Source: Azophilus sp965221465 (GTDB taxonomy: Bacteria > Pseudomonadota > Gammaproteobacteria > Pseudomonadales > Azotimanducaceae). From it: DNA of 64,000 nt. The notes beneath the pieces were generated by a model. That model saw nothing but the letters and a program-made list of their open reading frames with translations. It searched no databases and was not told the DNA's origin. Every line of letters starts with the position of its first letter. Within the stretch, counting starts at the first letter, position 1. The position numbers and the translations under genes are program-made. Shown piece by piece: positions 25,889 through 34,099 of the stretch. The stretch lies in contig OZ244892.1 of assembly GCA_965221465.1 (NCBI GenBank), positions 1,178,001 through 1,242,000 of the forward strand. Reading direction: 5' to 3'.

Positions 25889-27406
25889 CTACGCAGAATC
25901 GGGCGCCTCCGGTAGCGGGGGTTCTTCAGGCTCGAGGCCCAGATCCTCGAAGTAGACCTTGCGCAGAATGCGGCGGAGTTCCCGGTATTGCTGCTCCACG
26001 CTGCCCTGAAGATGAACCGTCTGGTTTTCCAGATCGATGGTGTGCGGCATGATCTCCTGCTCCGCAGCCACGCCGATTTCCTGGAGAACCTCGGCCTGCA
26101 TCGCAGCTTCGTTGCGTTTCGCCACGGCGCCCTTGATCAATGCCGCACCGGCAGCGATCGAGACCAGGCCGGCGGCATCGACGTAGGCGTTGTCGCTCTC
26201 GTAGATTGCCCCGATGCCGCCGACGACGGCGCCGGCACCGGCCCAGGCCTTGCCCCGGGACTGGGCTTCGAGCTTTCTCAAGGCCATGGCTTCGTCGTAG
26301 GTAGCGGCACGCCACTGGTGGTAGGGCCGGTACATGTTGCGATGGAAATCGGCGTAGTACTCATCGAGGGTGTCGATGAACAGGTATTCCCGTTCCCGCA
26401 CCCGGCGCACCCGCTCCAGCATGGGGTCGTCCGGGGCCGGCAGCCGCTGCAACTCGAAGTTGCCGTCCGGCAATGCGCGCACGTGGGTTGCGAAGGCGTC
26501 GGGAGCGAAGTCGCGGGCGAACTTCATTTCTGCCGTGGCGCGAATCTCCCTTACGGTCTCGGGCTCCAGGCCTTCGCGGTAGGCGAGCATGTCGTCCGCG
26601 AGTTTTTTGTAAATGGCCTGGAACGGGTCGATATCCGGGGGAATGGTCTCGGAATAGGCGTACTTGCTGGCGATGGCGTGATAGGAATCGGTGAACCACT
26701 CGACGCCACGCGCATCGGTGACCGTCAACTCCAGCGTCAGCCGTTCGCCGTCGGATTCGACGACCTTGCCGGTGATCGTGACGTCCACGGCATGGGTCGG
26801 CCGTGGTACCACGCGCACCGCACCCCAGTTGCCGGTGCTCTGCAGCAGGTTCTTGGCGAAGTAGGGGATGAATTGCGCCTCTGCCCGGCGCAGGTCGGGG
26901 TGCACCAGTTTTTCGACCTGCTCGTCGAAGGTCTCGGGGATGTTCGGGTCCAATACGGCGATGCCGACATCGAGCAGTTCGTCTTCCGTCTGAACGCCGT
27001 GAAACTGCTTGGGCGGCGTCATGTCGACGGTGCGCAATTCCTGGGACACGCAGCCGCCGAGACCGGCGATCAGGAACAAAACCAGACCCAGCCCGCAAAT
27101 CTCGCCTGCTTTCGTCCCGGGCGCGCCGACTTTTCTTCGCTGCAGGAAAGAGCGCCGTTCTGTATGACGGCGTGGAATCGACGGAGATGCAGGCAAACTT
27201 GACAGGCTTGACAGGATCTCGAATCGGCCGGAGGGCGCCTTCAACCCAGATAGGCGGGCCAAGGCACGATATCGGCTGCGCCTGCGCCGATTCGGAATCG
27301 CGGTGCTTTGCGCAGACAGGCGCGCCCATGGGCTGCAGGATTGGATTCCACCGATGCCGAACAGCCCGGGCCGGCGTGCGTCGCGATTGTGACTCGTCAT
27401 GGTCAT
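25889..27406 (-). CDS. Putative lipoprotein, unknown function (start uncertain)
   Basis: The frame opens with an ATG that overlaps the stop of the upstream gene (ATGA), but the first 100 residues are Arg/Ser/Pro-rich and look non-coding. A lipobox LIAGLGGC falls at about residue 119, so the mature lipoprotein is about 385 residues and the real start is probably near 27200-27130, where only TTG is available in frame. The mature part has NLLQSTGNWGAVRVVPRP and VTITGKVVESDGERLTLELT, typical of lipoproteins that compute or assemble secretion-type modifiers, then EYYADFHRNMYRPYHQWR and a Gly/Ala-rich hydrophobic stretch near residue 415. No family name is claimed. Confidence 0.65.
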   Translation of the reverse strand: MTMTSHNRDARRPGLFGIGGIQSCSPWARLSAQSTAIPNRRRRSRYRALARLSGLKAPSGRFEILSSLSSLPASPSIPRRHTERRSFLQRRKVGAPGTKAGEICGLGLVLFLIAGLGGCVSQELRTVDMTPPKQFHGVQTEDELLDVGIAVLDPNIPETFDEQVEKLVHPDLRRAEAQFIPYFAKNLLQSTGNWGAVRVVPRPTHAVDVTITGKVVESDGERLTLELTVTDARGVEWFTDSYHAIASKYAYSETIPPDIDPFQAIYKKLADDMLAYREGLEPETVREIRATAEMKFARDFAPDAFATHVRALPDGNFELQRLPAPDDPMLERVRRVREREYLFIDTLDEYYADFHRNMYRPYHQWRAATYDEAMALRKLEAQSRGKAWAGAGAVVGGIGAIYESDNAYVDAAGLVSIAAGAALIKGAVAKRNEAAMQAEVLQEIGVAAEQEIMPHTIDLENQTVHLQGSVEQQYRELRRILRKVYFEDLGLEPEEPPLPEAPDSA

Positions 27407-28677
27407 GACCCCTTGTATCGACGGTATTCTTCCCAGAGCGCCTCGCGCAATACGGGATCGGTCTCCGCCATTGCCGCCTCCCGCAACTGGCGGGCGATGA
27501 TGTCGTCGTCCCGGGCATCGGGGATGTCTTCCGGCGCCTGCCCGCGTGGGATCGGCGGTGCAGGCCGGCTCGGCGGCATCCGGCCGGTGGCGGATGGCGA
27601 ACCGGATTGCCTGGACCCGGAGGCGCCGCCGGGAGCGCTCGCTGTTTCGGACCCCTCGCCGGTCGGAGGGGCGCCGGGACTGCCGCCGGTTCCGCCGCCG
27701 CCGGGTTTTTCATTGGAGCGCTGCTCCAGCACTTCCCGTTCTGCAAGAATTTCGCCATCGAAGACGCCGAGCGCTTCTTCGAGTTCCCGATCGCCGCCCG
27801 AACCGCTGCCGCTTTCCGGCAGGGTTGACGCCGGTCGCGGCTGAGTTGGTGTCGGCAACTCGTTGCTGGTTTCCCAGCCACCTGGTCCGCCTTGTGACGC
27901 CGTGCTTTCGGCGCCGTCGCCTGATGATCCGGACGTGCCGCCAGGCATACCGGAATTGCCCGGGTCGCCGCCCGAACCCGTGGGCAAGGATCCGGGTTCG
28001 CCCGGCACCCCGGTTCCGCTGCCGGAACCCGGTTCGCCTCCGGACGGCAGGGTCGCGGCGCCTTCCGAGCCGGATGTACCGGTACCGGATTCGCCGGGTT
28101 CGTTCCCGGACGGGCCGGGTGTTGCGTCGGGCGGCGCCGGCATGCCGTCGGGCAGGCCAGGCAACTGGCCGGGCAAGCCACCGGTCGGGGTTGGCATCCC
28201 GGGAGACGAACTGCCGGACGGTTTGCCGGGCCCCGGCGATCCGGGCGACCCGCCGGAAGGCCCCGGCATTCCGCCTGAAGAGCCACCGGGAGTACCGGGT
28301 ATTCCACCCGAGGGAGTGGGCATGCCGGAGGACGGACCGGACGTTCCGCCGGATGGGCTCGGGGCGCCACCGGATGGGCTCGGGGCGCCACCGGATGGGC
28401 TCTGCGTGCCTCCGGAAGGGCTTGGCGATCCGGGGGAGCCGCTCGACGGGTTCGACGGCCCCGAAGCTCCGGAGGGCGGCGGGGCGCTGGTGGGCTGGGG
28501 ATACAGCGGCGTAATGGGTGCGCAAGCCCACAGCATGGCCACCAGCACCAGGATGCCGGCGCGGGGGGCAAGCCCGCATGGCTCACCAGTATTCGTCGCC
28601 GGTGCATCGGCGTCCGCAGCAGGAAGTCGGCGAGCCACGGGGGCTCGGAGCCAGGTATTCTTCCGGAAACTAGACAT
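27403..28677 (-). CDS. Gly/Pro/Ser-repeat lipoprotein (collagen-like low complexity)
   Basis: The 424-residue protein has a hydrophobic stretch and lipobox-like MLWAC (Cys at about 52), then about 250 residues of short Gly-Pro-Ser units (PSGGAPSPSGG, SGGMPGPSGGSPGSPG and variants), then an acidic helix (ELEEALGVFDGEILAEREVLEQR), another Gly-rich linker and a C-terminal helix ending EEYRRYKGS. The repeats are collagen-like in composition but lack strict Gly-X-Y register. It probably forms a flexible arm from the outer membrane. Its ATG overlaps the stop of the upstream TPR gene by eight bases. A family 2 repeat lies inside its first 30 codons, so a start downstream of it cannot be excluded. 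Confidence 0.7.
   Translation of the reverse strand: MSSFRKNTWLRAPVARRLPAADADAPATNTGEPCGLAPRAGILVLVAMLWACAPITPLYPQPTSAPPPSGASGPSNPSSGSPGSPSPSGGTQSPSGGAPSPSGGAPSPSGGTSGPSSGMPTPSGGIPGTPGGSSGGMPGPSGGSPGSPGPGKPSGSSSPGMPTPTGGLPGQLPGLPDGMPAPPDATPGPSGNEPGESGTGTSGSEGAATLPSGGEPGSGSGTGVPGEPGSLPTGSGGDPGNSGMPGGTSGSSGDGAESTASQGGPGGWETSNELPTPTQPRPASTLPESGSGSGGDRELEEALGVFDGEILAEREVLEQRSNEKPGGGGTGGSPGAPPTGEGSETASAPGGASGSRQSGSPSATGRMPPSRPAPPIPRGQAPEDIPDARDDDIIARQLREAAMAETDPVLREALWEEYRRYKGS
28349..28411 (-). repeat. 21-bp tandem repeat inside the lipoprotein gene
   Basis: Three units based on CCGGATGGGCTCGGGGCGCCA lie head to tail; two are identical and the third diverges at its end. They encode repeated Gly-Ala-Pro-Ser-Pro-Ser-Gly units. 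Such arrays change length easily by slippage, always in frame because 21 is a multiple of three. Confidence 0.85.
28601..28640 (-). repeat. Dispersed repeat family 2, copy iii
   Basis: The minus strand reads GTGGCTCGCCGACTTCCTGC then GGACGCCGATGCACC. It starts about 30 bases after the stop of the TPR/TonB-like gene and falls within the first codons of the lipoprotein gene. A 15-base match to copy ii (CGCATGGCTCACCAG) also occurs in the opposite orientation at 28575-28589. Confidence 0.55.
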
Positions 28678-30034
28678 CGTCTTCCTCCGGTGGTGTGCGA
28701 GGCACGTAACGGAATTCGTGCCGCCAGGTCTGGTTCTCGAAGGGAATGGCCTTGCCGTTCGCCATGGCCGGCCGATAACGGGAACTGCGCAGGCTGCGGC
28801 GTGCCCGGAAATCCATGAGGTCCTCCGGGTCGGCGGCGACGATCTCGATGTCCTGGGCGCTGCCGTTGGTCGATACGCGAAACGCCGCTTCGATGAAGCC
28901 GGGGATGCTTTCCTGCTCTGCCGCCTCGCTGCCGCCGCGCGGCGGTTTCGGATCCGCAGGCAGTGGCATGTGCAGCAGTACGGGAACCGCGAAGTACTCG
29001 TCCGGATTCACGGACTCGAGCTCGCTCATTTGCGCAAACACGAACTCGTAGAGGGTGTGCGCTTTCTTGAACTGTTCCCACATCAGGTGCCAGTCGGCGA
29101 GGTCGAGAATGGCTTCGTACACCTCCAGCGGTGTCGAATCGGGGCTGTCCCGGCGGATGCGGACGATGTGCTGCAGAGCGCGTTCGGCCGCGGGGAAGTT
29201 GTTGATGGTGATCTGATCGGAATAGAAGGCGGCGCGAGTCGACAGCGGCATCGGCGCGGCGCCGAGGGAACTCGACCGGTTGTCGCTGACGTAATAGGGC
29301 GGAAAGCGCTCCTGGCGATACGTGAACACGAGCCCCTTGAGCGCCGGCAGCGCCGACACCGAACTCTGCTGATTATTCGCTTCGTAGATGTTCAGGGCGC
29401 GCTCGTAAAGCGCTCTTGCCGCGAAGATGTTGAAGCTCTCCCGATACCACTCCGCGAGCCGGTAGGTGCCGGGCAGAATTTCCTCGCTGAGCGGGCCATA
29501 CGCCTTTTGCAGGACGCTGTAGGCGTACTCTTCGCGTTTGCCCGCTTCTTCAACGTTGCCGATCGCCTGCAGCGTCGCGGCCTGCTTGTAGACCACGGCT
29601 ACCTGCTCCGGAGCAAACAGGCCGTCATTGACGCGTCTTATGTGCAGGGCCCGGTCGTAGGTTTCCAGAGCCCGGTCGAGGCGCTGCTGCCCGTACTGGG
29701 CATCGCCGAGCAGCGTGAGGGGCCTGACGAGATCGGCATGGTAGCGGTGATGGGCGGATTCGACGGCACGAATGTAGCGCTCGAGGAATGCTTCGGTGCC
29801 TTCGTATTCGCCCTGCTCGATACTGAAGGCGACGGAGTCGAGTGGCGTGGCTGCCTCGTCCAGCGCTTCATCGATGCGCTGCTGCGCAACGGCCGCCGCC
29901 GCATCGACGCCATTGTCGCGCTCGGCAGGTGTCTCGGCTTCGCCGGCGACTGCCGCGCCACAGAGCACGAACAGACCGATGCAAGCCCAATTCGGGCCGC
30001 TCTCCACAACGAATCTGGAAACTGCGTTTCTCAT
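28670..30034 (-). CDS. Exported TPR protein with TonB-like C-terminal domain
   Basis: From the ATG at 30034 (MRNAVSRFVVES) the protein has 454 residues with a signal peptide (WACIGLFVLCGAAVAGE). The frame is open further upstream but through promoter sequence. Residues about 60-330 are TPR-like helices (TLLGDAQYGQQRLDRALETY, AARALYERALNIYEAN). The last 90 residues (EAAFRVSTNGSAQDIEIV, RSLRSSRYRPAMANGKAI, RHEFRYV) follow the TonB C-terminal fold, in which a repeated strand-helix unit docks to partners. It is the first gene of the VWA/TolQ block and diverges from tusA. Confidence 0.78.
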   Translation of the reverse strand: MRNAVSRFVVESGPNWACIGLFVLCGAAVAGEAETPAERDNGVDAAAAVAQQRIDEALDEAATPLDSVAFSIEQGEYEGTEAFLERYIRAVESAHHRYHADLVRPLTLLGDAQYGQQRLDRALETYDRALHIRRVNDGLFAPEQVAVVYKQAATLQAIGNVEEAGKREEYAYSVLQKAYGPLSEEILPGTYRLAEWYRESFNIFAARALYERALNIYEANNQQSSVSALPALKGLVFTYRQERFPPYYVSDNRSSSLGAAPMPLSTRAAFYSDQITINNFPAAERALQHIVRIRRDSPDSTPLEVYEAILDLADWHLMWEQFKKAHTLYEFVFAQMSELESVNPDEYFAVPVLLHMPLPADPKPPRGGSEAAEQESIPGFIEAAFRVSTNGSAQDIEIVAADPEDLMDFRARRSLRSSRYRPAMANGKAIPFENQTWRHEFRYVPRTPPEEDDV

Positions 30035-30117
30035 CTGCTCAGGGTGTCGGACAGCACCGCTGCCCAACGTCCCGAGTGTGGAATCGCCGGGTCGGCAAGT
30101 CAAGACGGGGCGATGGT

Positions 30118-30123
30118 TATAAT
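30118..30123 (+). promoter_or_regulatory. Consensus -10 hexamer for tusA
   Basis: A perfect TATAAT lies about 52 bases before the tusA start, in the gap between tusA and the divergent TPR/TonB-like gene. No good -35 hexamer is visible 16-18 bases upstream, so activity may need an activator or rely on the -10 alone. Confidence 0.45.
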
Positions 30124-30174
30124 TGTCTACCGACTGAACTTGGCGGCGGCCACCGGGGCGCCCTGTGTGTTCGA

Positions 30175-30420
30175 TTGACCACTGCAACCTCCGATTACGA
30201 CTGCTACATCGATGCGGTCGGGCTCGTCTGCCCGGAGCCGCTGATGATCGTGCGCAACAAGGTTCGGGAAATGCAGCGCGGTGAGGTGCTCTTGGTGGTG
30301 GCCACGGACCCCTCCACCGACCGCGACTTTCGGGATTTCTGCCGGTTCATGGGCCACGAACTCCTGAGCAAGGCACGCACCGGAGACCGACTCGAATACC
30401 GGATTCGCAAGGGCGCCTGA
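30175..30420 (+). CDS. TusA-family sulfur carrier protein
   Basis: The 81-residue protein has the family signature DAVGLVCPEPLMIVRNKVREM, with the active Cys in CPEP, and the C-terminal strand-helix TDPSTDRDFRDFCRFMGHELL. TusA proteins accept persulfide sulfur from a cysteine desulfurase and pass it on for tRNA thiolation, molybdopterin or other sulfur needs. The start is not obvious: the TTG at 30175 fits the family length, with no strong ribosome-binding site. It is followed six bases later by the gamma-glutamylcyclotransferase gene. Confidence 0.85.
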   Translation: MTTATSDYDCYIDAVGLVCPEPLMIVRNKVREMQRGEVLLVVATDPSTDRDFRDFCRFMGHELLSKARTGDRLEYRIRKGA

Positions 30421-30425
30421 TTTCG

Positions 30426-30896
30426 GTGCGTGAGACGACACCGGTCATTCGGCATTACTTCGCCTACGGCAGCAACATGAACCCCGAGCGAGTCGCCGCC
30501 CGTGGTCTCGTGTTCGACCGGGTTCGGCCGGCGAGGCTGCCCGGTTTTCGCCTGGTGTTCGACAAGGTGTCCCGCAATCATCCCGATGCGGCCCATGCCA
30601 ATGTGGTTTACGCCCCGGGCGAGGTGGTGGAGGGCGTGCTCTACCGGCTGACCTCGCCGGGGGAGATTCTGAAGATGGACCCGTTCGAGCGGGCGCCGGT
30701 CAACTACGGCCGCGATGCCGTGGAGGTGCTCGGTCAGGGCCGGTGCATTGCGGCCTGGACCTACTTCGCGAACCGCGCGGTACGTCGGGACGGGTATCGG
30801 CCGCCGCGTTCCTACCTGAATCACCTGCTGGCCGGGCGCCGGTTTCTTTCCCGCGAGTACTTCCGCTGGTTGCAGTCGTTCGAGTGTGCTGATTGA
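30426..30896 (+). CDS. Gamma-glutamylcyclotransferase-like protein
   Basis: The 156-residue protein has the AIG2/GGCT fold signature FAYGSNMNPERV near the N-terminus, which forms the substrate loop, and a conserved Glu region in GEVVEGVLYRLTSPGEI. Family members release 5-oxoproline from gamma-glutamyl amino acids or glutathione, or act in antibiotic biosynthesis (BtrG). The exact substrate is not shown. It starts at GTG six bases after tusA and is co-transcribed with it. It converges on alaA. Confidence 0.82.
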   Translation: MRETTPVIRHYFAYGSNMNPERVAARGLVFDRVRPARLPGFRLVFDKVSRNHPDAAHANVVYAPGEVVEGVLYRLTSPGEILKMDPFERAPVNYGRDAVEVLGQGRCIAAWTYFANRAVRRDGYRPPRSYLNHLLAGRRFLSREYFRWLQSFECAD

Positions 30897-31202
30897 CCGT
30901 CCCTGCTCCTGACCCGGCGCCGGTTCGAAATTCGAATGCCACCGTCCTGCAGATCTGAAAGTATCCCGTGAGGCCCCGGCTACCCGTGCCGGATTTCTGC
31001 CCGTGGCTTCTGGAGCTGAGGTTTGGTGCCTCTTGCCAGGGCTGTCATTGCGCTGCGCGGGCAAAACATCGCTGTAGCTCGGGGACAGGTGCAGATGAGG
31101 GGAGCCTGTCGACATGCGCGCCCTGCCGCGGGCCGGTGAGGAAGGACCCGGTACTACCGTCGGGCGCAGTGCGAAACGAAGCGCCGCTTAGAGTGTTTGC
31201 TC
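30897..31202. other. Convergent intergenic region, 306 bp
   Basis: This gap lies between the ends of the cyclotransferase gene and alaA. It contains TTCGAAATTCGAA (30929-30941), a weak CCGGC/GCCGG hairpin at 30976-30992 followed by ATTTCT, and GC-rich sequence with no credible ORF. I compared it by eye with SRP, 6S, RNase P and tmRNA patterns and found no match. Confidence 0.4.
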
Positions 31203-32498
31203 TTACTGCTGGCGGTAGCGCTGCAGGAATCGGCCGAGTCGCCCGATGGCCTCTTTCAGATCCTCGGGATGAGGCAGGAAGACGATGCGGAAATGGTCCG
31301 GCTGAGGCCAGTTGAACGCGGAACCCTGCACCACGAGGATTTTCTCCTGCCGCAGCAGGTCGAGAACGAACCGTTCGTCATCGACGATGCCGAAGCGCTC
31401 GACATCGAGCTTCGCGAACAGATAGAGGGCGCCCCTGGGTTTGACGCAGGTTATGCCTTCGATGTCGGTCAGCAGTTGCCAGGCCAGGTTGCGTTGTTCG
31501 AAGAGGCGGCCTCCGGGGCGCACCAGGTCGCGAATCGACTGGTAGCCGCCGAGTGCGGTCTGCACGGCGTGCTGGGTCGGCACGTTCGAGCACAGGCGCA
31601 AGGATGCGAGGATGTTCAATCCCTCGATGTAGTCCCGGGCGCGCGCTTTGGCGCCGCTGACGATCATCCATCCGGTTCTGAAACCCGCGGCACGGTAGGA
31701 TTTGGACAGGCCGCTGAAGGTGGCGACCAACAGGTCGTCGGCGAGGGTCGCGACCGGAATGTACTCGGCGGCGTCGTAGACGATCTTGTCGTAGATCTCG
31801 TCGGCAAAGACGACCAGGTCGTGCCGGCGGGCGAATGCGACCAGGCGCTCGAGAACCCGGCGCTCGTAGACGGCGCCGGTGGGATTGTTGGGGTTGACGA
31901 TCACCAGCGCCCGGGTGCGCGGCGTGACTCTGGCGGCCAGGTCGTCGAGGTCCGGGGCCCAGTCGGCCTCTTCGTCGCAGAGGTAATGCACCGGACGCCC
32001 GCCGCACAGATTGACCGCGGCGCTCCAGAGCGGAAAATCCGGTGCCGGGACGAGCACCTCGTCTCCGTTCTCGAGCAGGCCCTGGACGGCCAGCATCACC
32101 AGTTCGGAGACACCGTTGCCGATGAAGACATCGTCGATGTCGACGCCACGGATGCCGAGTTGCTGGCTGTACTGCATGACCGCCTTGCGTGCGCTGTAGA
32201 TGCCCTTGGCGTCGCAATAGCCCTGGGATGCGGGCAGGTTGTGGACGACGTCCACCAGTATTTCCTCAGGGACGTCGAAACCGAACGGCGCGGGGTTGCC
32301 GATGTTCAGCTTCATGACCCGGTGGCCTTCTTCCTCGAGCCGGTGCGCCTCCTCGAGCACCGGGCCGCGAATGTCGTAGCAGACATCGTCCAGCTTGCTG
32401 GATTTGCGGATCGGCCCGGGCAGTGGCATGCGACCGGCAATGTCGGCTACGCGGCTGTCGTCAGCCTTCGCTGCAGCGTCGATGGTGGCTTCTTTCAT
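31203..32498 (-). CDS. alaA: Alanine-type aminotransferase AlaA (class I/II PLP enzyme)
   Basis: The 431-residue PLP aminotransferase has KLNIGNPAPFGFDVPEEIL, YCDAKGIYSARKAV, IVNPNNPTGAVY and the PLP lysine in SGLSKSYRAAGFRTGW, in the AlaA form. It converts pyruvate and glutamate to alanine and 2-oxoglutarate. The start at 32498 (MKEATID) is chosen over an upstream ATG because the upstream part is non-homologous and runs into the msrB promoter. It is divergent from msrB, with 82 bases between them. Confidence 0.9.
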   Translation of the reverse strand: MKEATIDAAAKADDSRVADIAGRMPLPGPIRKSSKLDDVCYDIRGPVLEEAHRLEEEGHRVMKLNIGNPAPFGFDVPEEILVDVVHNLPASQGYCDAKGIYSARKAVMQYSQQLGIRGVDIDDVFIGNGVSELVMLAVQGLLENGDEVLVPAPDFPLWSAAVNLCGGRPVHYLCDEEADWAPDLDDLAARVTPRTRALVIVNPNNPTGAVYERRVLERLVAFARRHDLVVFADEIYDKIVYDAAEYIPVATLADDLLVATFSGLSKSYRAAGFRTGWMIVSGAKARARDYIEGLNILASLRLCSNVPTQHAVQTALGGYQSIRDLVRPGGRLFEQRNLAWQLLTDIEGITCVKPRGALYLFAKLDVERFGIVDDERFVLDLLRQEKILVVQGSAFNWPQPDHFRIVFLPHPEDLKEAIGRLGRFLQRYRQQ

Positions 32499-32580
32499 GG
32501 GGCAGTTCCGGGGTGCGATAATCGCTTGCGACGAAAACCTCGATGCCGCGCCTGCGCGGTTCGACAACGAGACAACGAAG

Positions 32581-33000
32581 ATGAGCAAGGTAACAAAGAC
32601 CGACCGGGAATGGCAGGCGCAATTGTCGCCGCAGGAATTTCAGATCACGCGGCGAGCCGGCACCGAGCCGGCGTTCAGCGGCGTCTACTGGGACACCAAG
32701 ACAGCGGGCATCTACCGGTGCAAGTGCTGCGACACGCCGCTGTTCGACTCGAATACCAAATACGATTCCGGAACGGGATGGCCGAGCTTCTTTGCCCCGA
32801 TCGGGCCGGACGCCGTTGCCACGAAAGAGGACAACAGCCACTTCATGCGCCGCACGGAAGTGCTGTGCGCCGCCTGCGGGGCGCATCTCGGGCACGTTTT
32901 TCCTGACGGCCCGGACCCGACTGGGCTGCGTTACTGCATGAACTCCGCGTCGCTCACCCTGGAACAACGGGATGGAGAGGCTACTGCTTCTTCAAGCTGA
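32581..33000 (+). CDS. msrB: Peptide methionine-(R)-S-oxide reductase MsrB
   Basis: The 139-residue MsrB has zinc-binding CxxC pairs in RCKCCDTPLF and CAACGAHLGHVF, the substrate segment YDSGTGWPSFF and the catalytic Cys in RYCMNSASL. It repairs the R-epimer of oxidised methionine in proteins, usually in the cytosol; there is no signal peptide. GATAAT at 32517-32522 could be its -10 element. After its stop about 200 bases hold only a family 2 repeat. Confidence 0.95.
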   Translation: MSKVTKTDREWQAQLSPQEFQITRRAGTEPAFSGVYWDTKTAGIYRCKCCDTPLFDSNTKYDSGTGWPSFFAPIGPDAVATKEDNSHFMRRTEVLCAACGAHLGHVFPDGPDPTGLRYCMNSASLTLEQRDGEATASSS

Positions 33001-33128
33001 CGGGCGTCCGTGGGCGTACGCGCCCGTGGCGTTGCGGCCGCTCGAATCAAGTGGCCTTCGTTGGCGCGACCGCCCCCGCGGGCACTGATGCGGGCCAGGC
33101 CGCAACCGTCACCAATTTTTGTAGCGAG

Positions 33129-33194
33129 GGCGTCGAGGCGCCGTGCTTGCGCGAGTGCATCGGCGTGCGCAGCAGGAAGTTGGTGACGGATGCG
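33129..33194 (-). repeat. Dispersed repeat family 2, copy iv (longest)
   Basis: Read on the minus strand it starts three bases after the stop of the spermidine-synthase-like gene: CGCATCCGTCACCAACTTCC, then TGCTGCGCACGCCGATGCAC, then TCGCGCAAGCACGGCGCCTCGACGC split over the rest. Copy v has the same ends with the middle deleted. I take this copy as the reference. Confidence 0.75.
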
Positions 33195-33196
33195 CG

Positions 33197-34099
33197 CTAG
33201 CGTTCCCTGAGCAGGTTGGCGGGCGAGTACTGGTCGGTCAGCGGCCTGGCGCTCGTATCCCAGTCGACCCGGCTCAACAGGTGTCTCGGGTAGCTGCGGA
33301 TGTCGATGCCGTAGGGGCGCAGCCGTTCGTCGAGTTCCACGCCGCGTCGCTGTAGCGTCAGCATGTCGGGCAGCGGCTGTATCGCGGCCAGGATCACGCG
33401 GTTCGAGGTTTCCGGCAGGCGCAAGTTGAAAAAGGGCCCGAACACGTCGGCGTAGGTCGCGGACTCGTGGTCGTAAAGGCGGCTCGATGCAAAGGTGTTG
33501 GCGGCAAGCACGCCGTTCTCGGTGAGCAGCGATTGCGACTCGAGCAGAAATTCCCGGGTCATCAGGTGTTCGGGGATGTAGTCGCTGTTGAACGCGTCCA
33601 GCATGATCAGATCGTAGGTTTCGTCGTTGCGCGCGGCGCGCCTCACGAACGCACGGGCATCCTGAACATGGACGCGCAGGCGTTCGCTGGCGACGAATCC
33701 GAAGTACTGCTCTGCGACCTCGACGACGGCCGGGTCGATTTCCACCGAGTCGACCACCGCCCGGGGATAGGTTTCGGCGAGCGCAGTCGGCAGTGTCCCA
33801 CCGCCGAGACCCACGACCAGCACGCGGCCGGGGGACGGGTTCAACAACAATGCTGCCATCATCATCCGGGTATAGGCGAACACCATCTGCTGCGGCCGGC
33901 GCTGGTCGATGCAGGACTGGTTGCGCTGATTGCGGCGAATACTGAACTTCAGGCAGACCGTGCTGCCGAGCTTTTCCACCAGGATGGTCTGGTAGAGAGA
34001 GCGTTGCTCGTGGACGATGCGCGCATCCGACGGCCAGGCGAGAGCAAGGGCCAGCATGCCGGGTAGCGCGGCGGCGAACCAGCGCTGTCGCCGGTTCAT
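33197..34099 (-). CDS. Spermidine synthase-like methyltransferase-fold protein
   Basis: The 300-residue protein has a short signal or anchor helix (ALPGMLALALAWPSDA) and then the polyamine-synthase fold: LVVGLGGGTLPTAL (motif I), SVEIDPAVVEVAEQYF, LIMLDAFNSDYIPEHL (the Asp region) and LTENGVLAANTF. It matches the C-terminal half of fused MFS/spermidine synthase proteins, many of which have unproved activity. Here that half is a separate gene, coupled by ATGA overlap to a membrane gene matching the N-terminal half. A polyamine product is not certain, since an exported location would be unusual. Confidence 0.8.
   Translation of the reverse strand: MNRRQRWFAAALPGMLALALAWPSDARIVHEQRSLYQTILVEKLGSTVCLKFSIRRNQRNQSCIDQRRPQQMVFAYTRMMMAALLLNPSPGRVLVVGLGGGTLPTALAETYPRAVVDSVEIDPAVVEVAEQYFGFVASERLRVHVQDARAFVRRAARNDETYDLIMLDAFNSDYIPEHLMTREFLLESQSLLTENGVLAANTFASSRLYDHESATYADVFGPFFNLRLPETSNRVILAAIQPLPDMLTLQRRGVELDERLRPYGIDIRSYPRHLLSRVDWDTSARPLTDQYSPANLLRER

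Noticed and set aside
28349..28411. CRISPR-like array
   Set aside because: The 21-bp units are contiguous without spacers and encode in-frame Gly/Pro/Ser repeats.
26361..29081. 906-codon minus-strand ORF rich in Arg and Pro
   Set aside because: It is an alternative frame of two real genes (the Gly/Pro/Ser lipoprotein and the next lipoprotein); composition is typical of GC-rich shadow frames and no domain is seen.
15531..30034. Zorya anti-phage system
   Set aside because: A channel gene is present, but there is no ZorB-type OmpA domain, no ZorC/D helicase or ZorE nuclease, and the rest of the block is envelope proteins.
30929..30941. GGTTCGAAATTC as a tRNA T-arm
   Set aside because: No acceptor, anticodon or D-arm can be built around it; a similar string occurs in the comEC N-terminal region.
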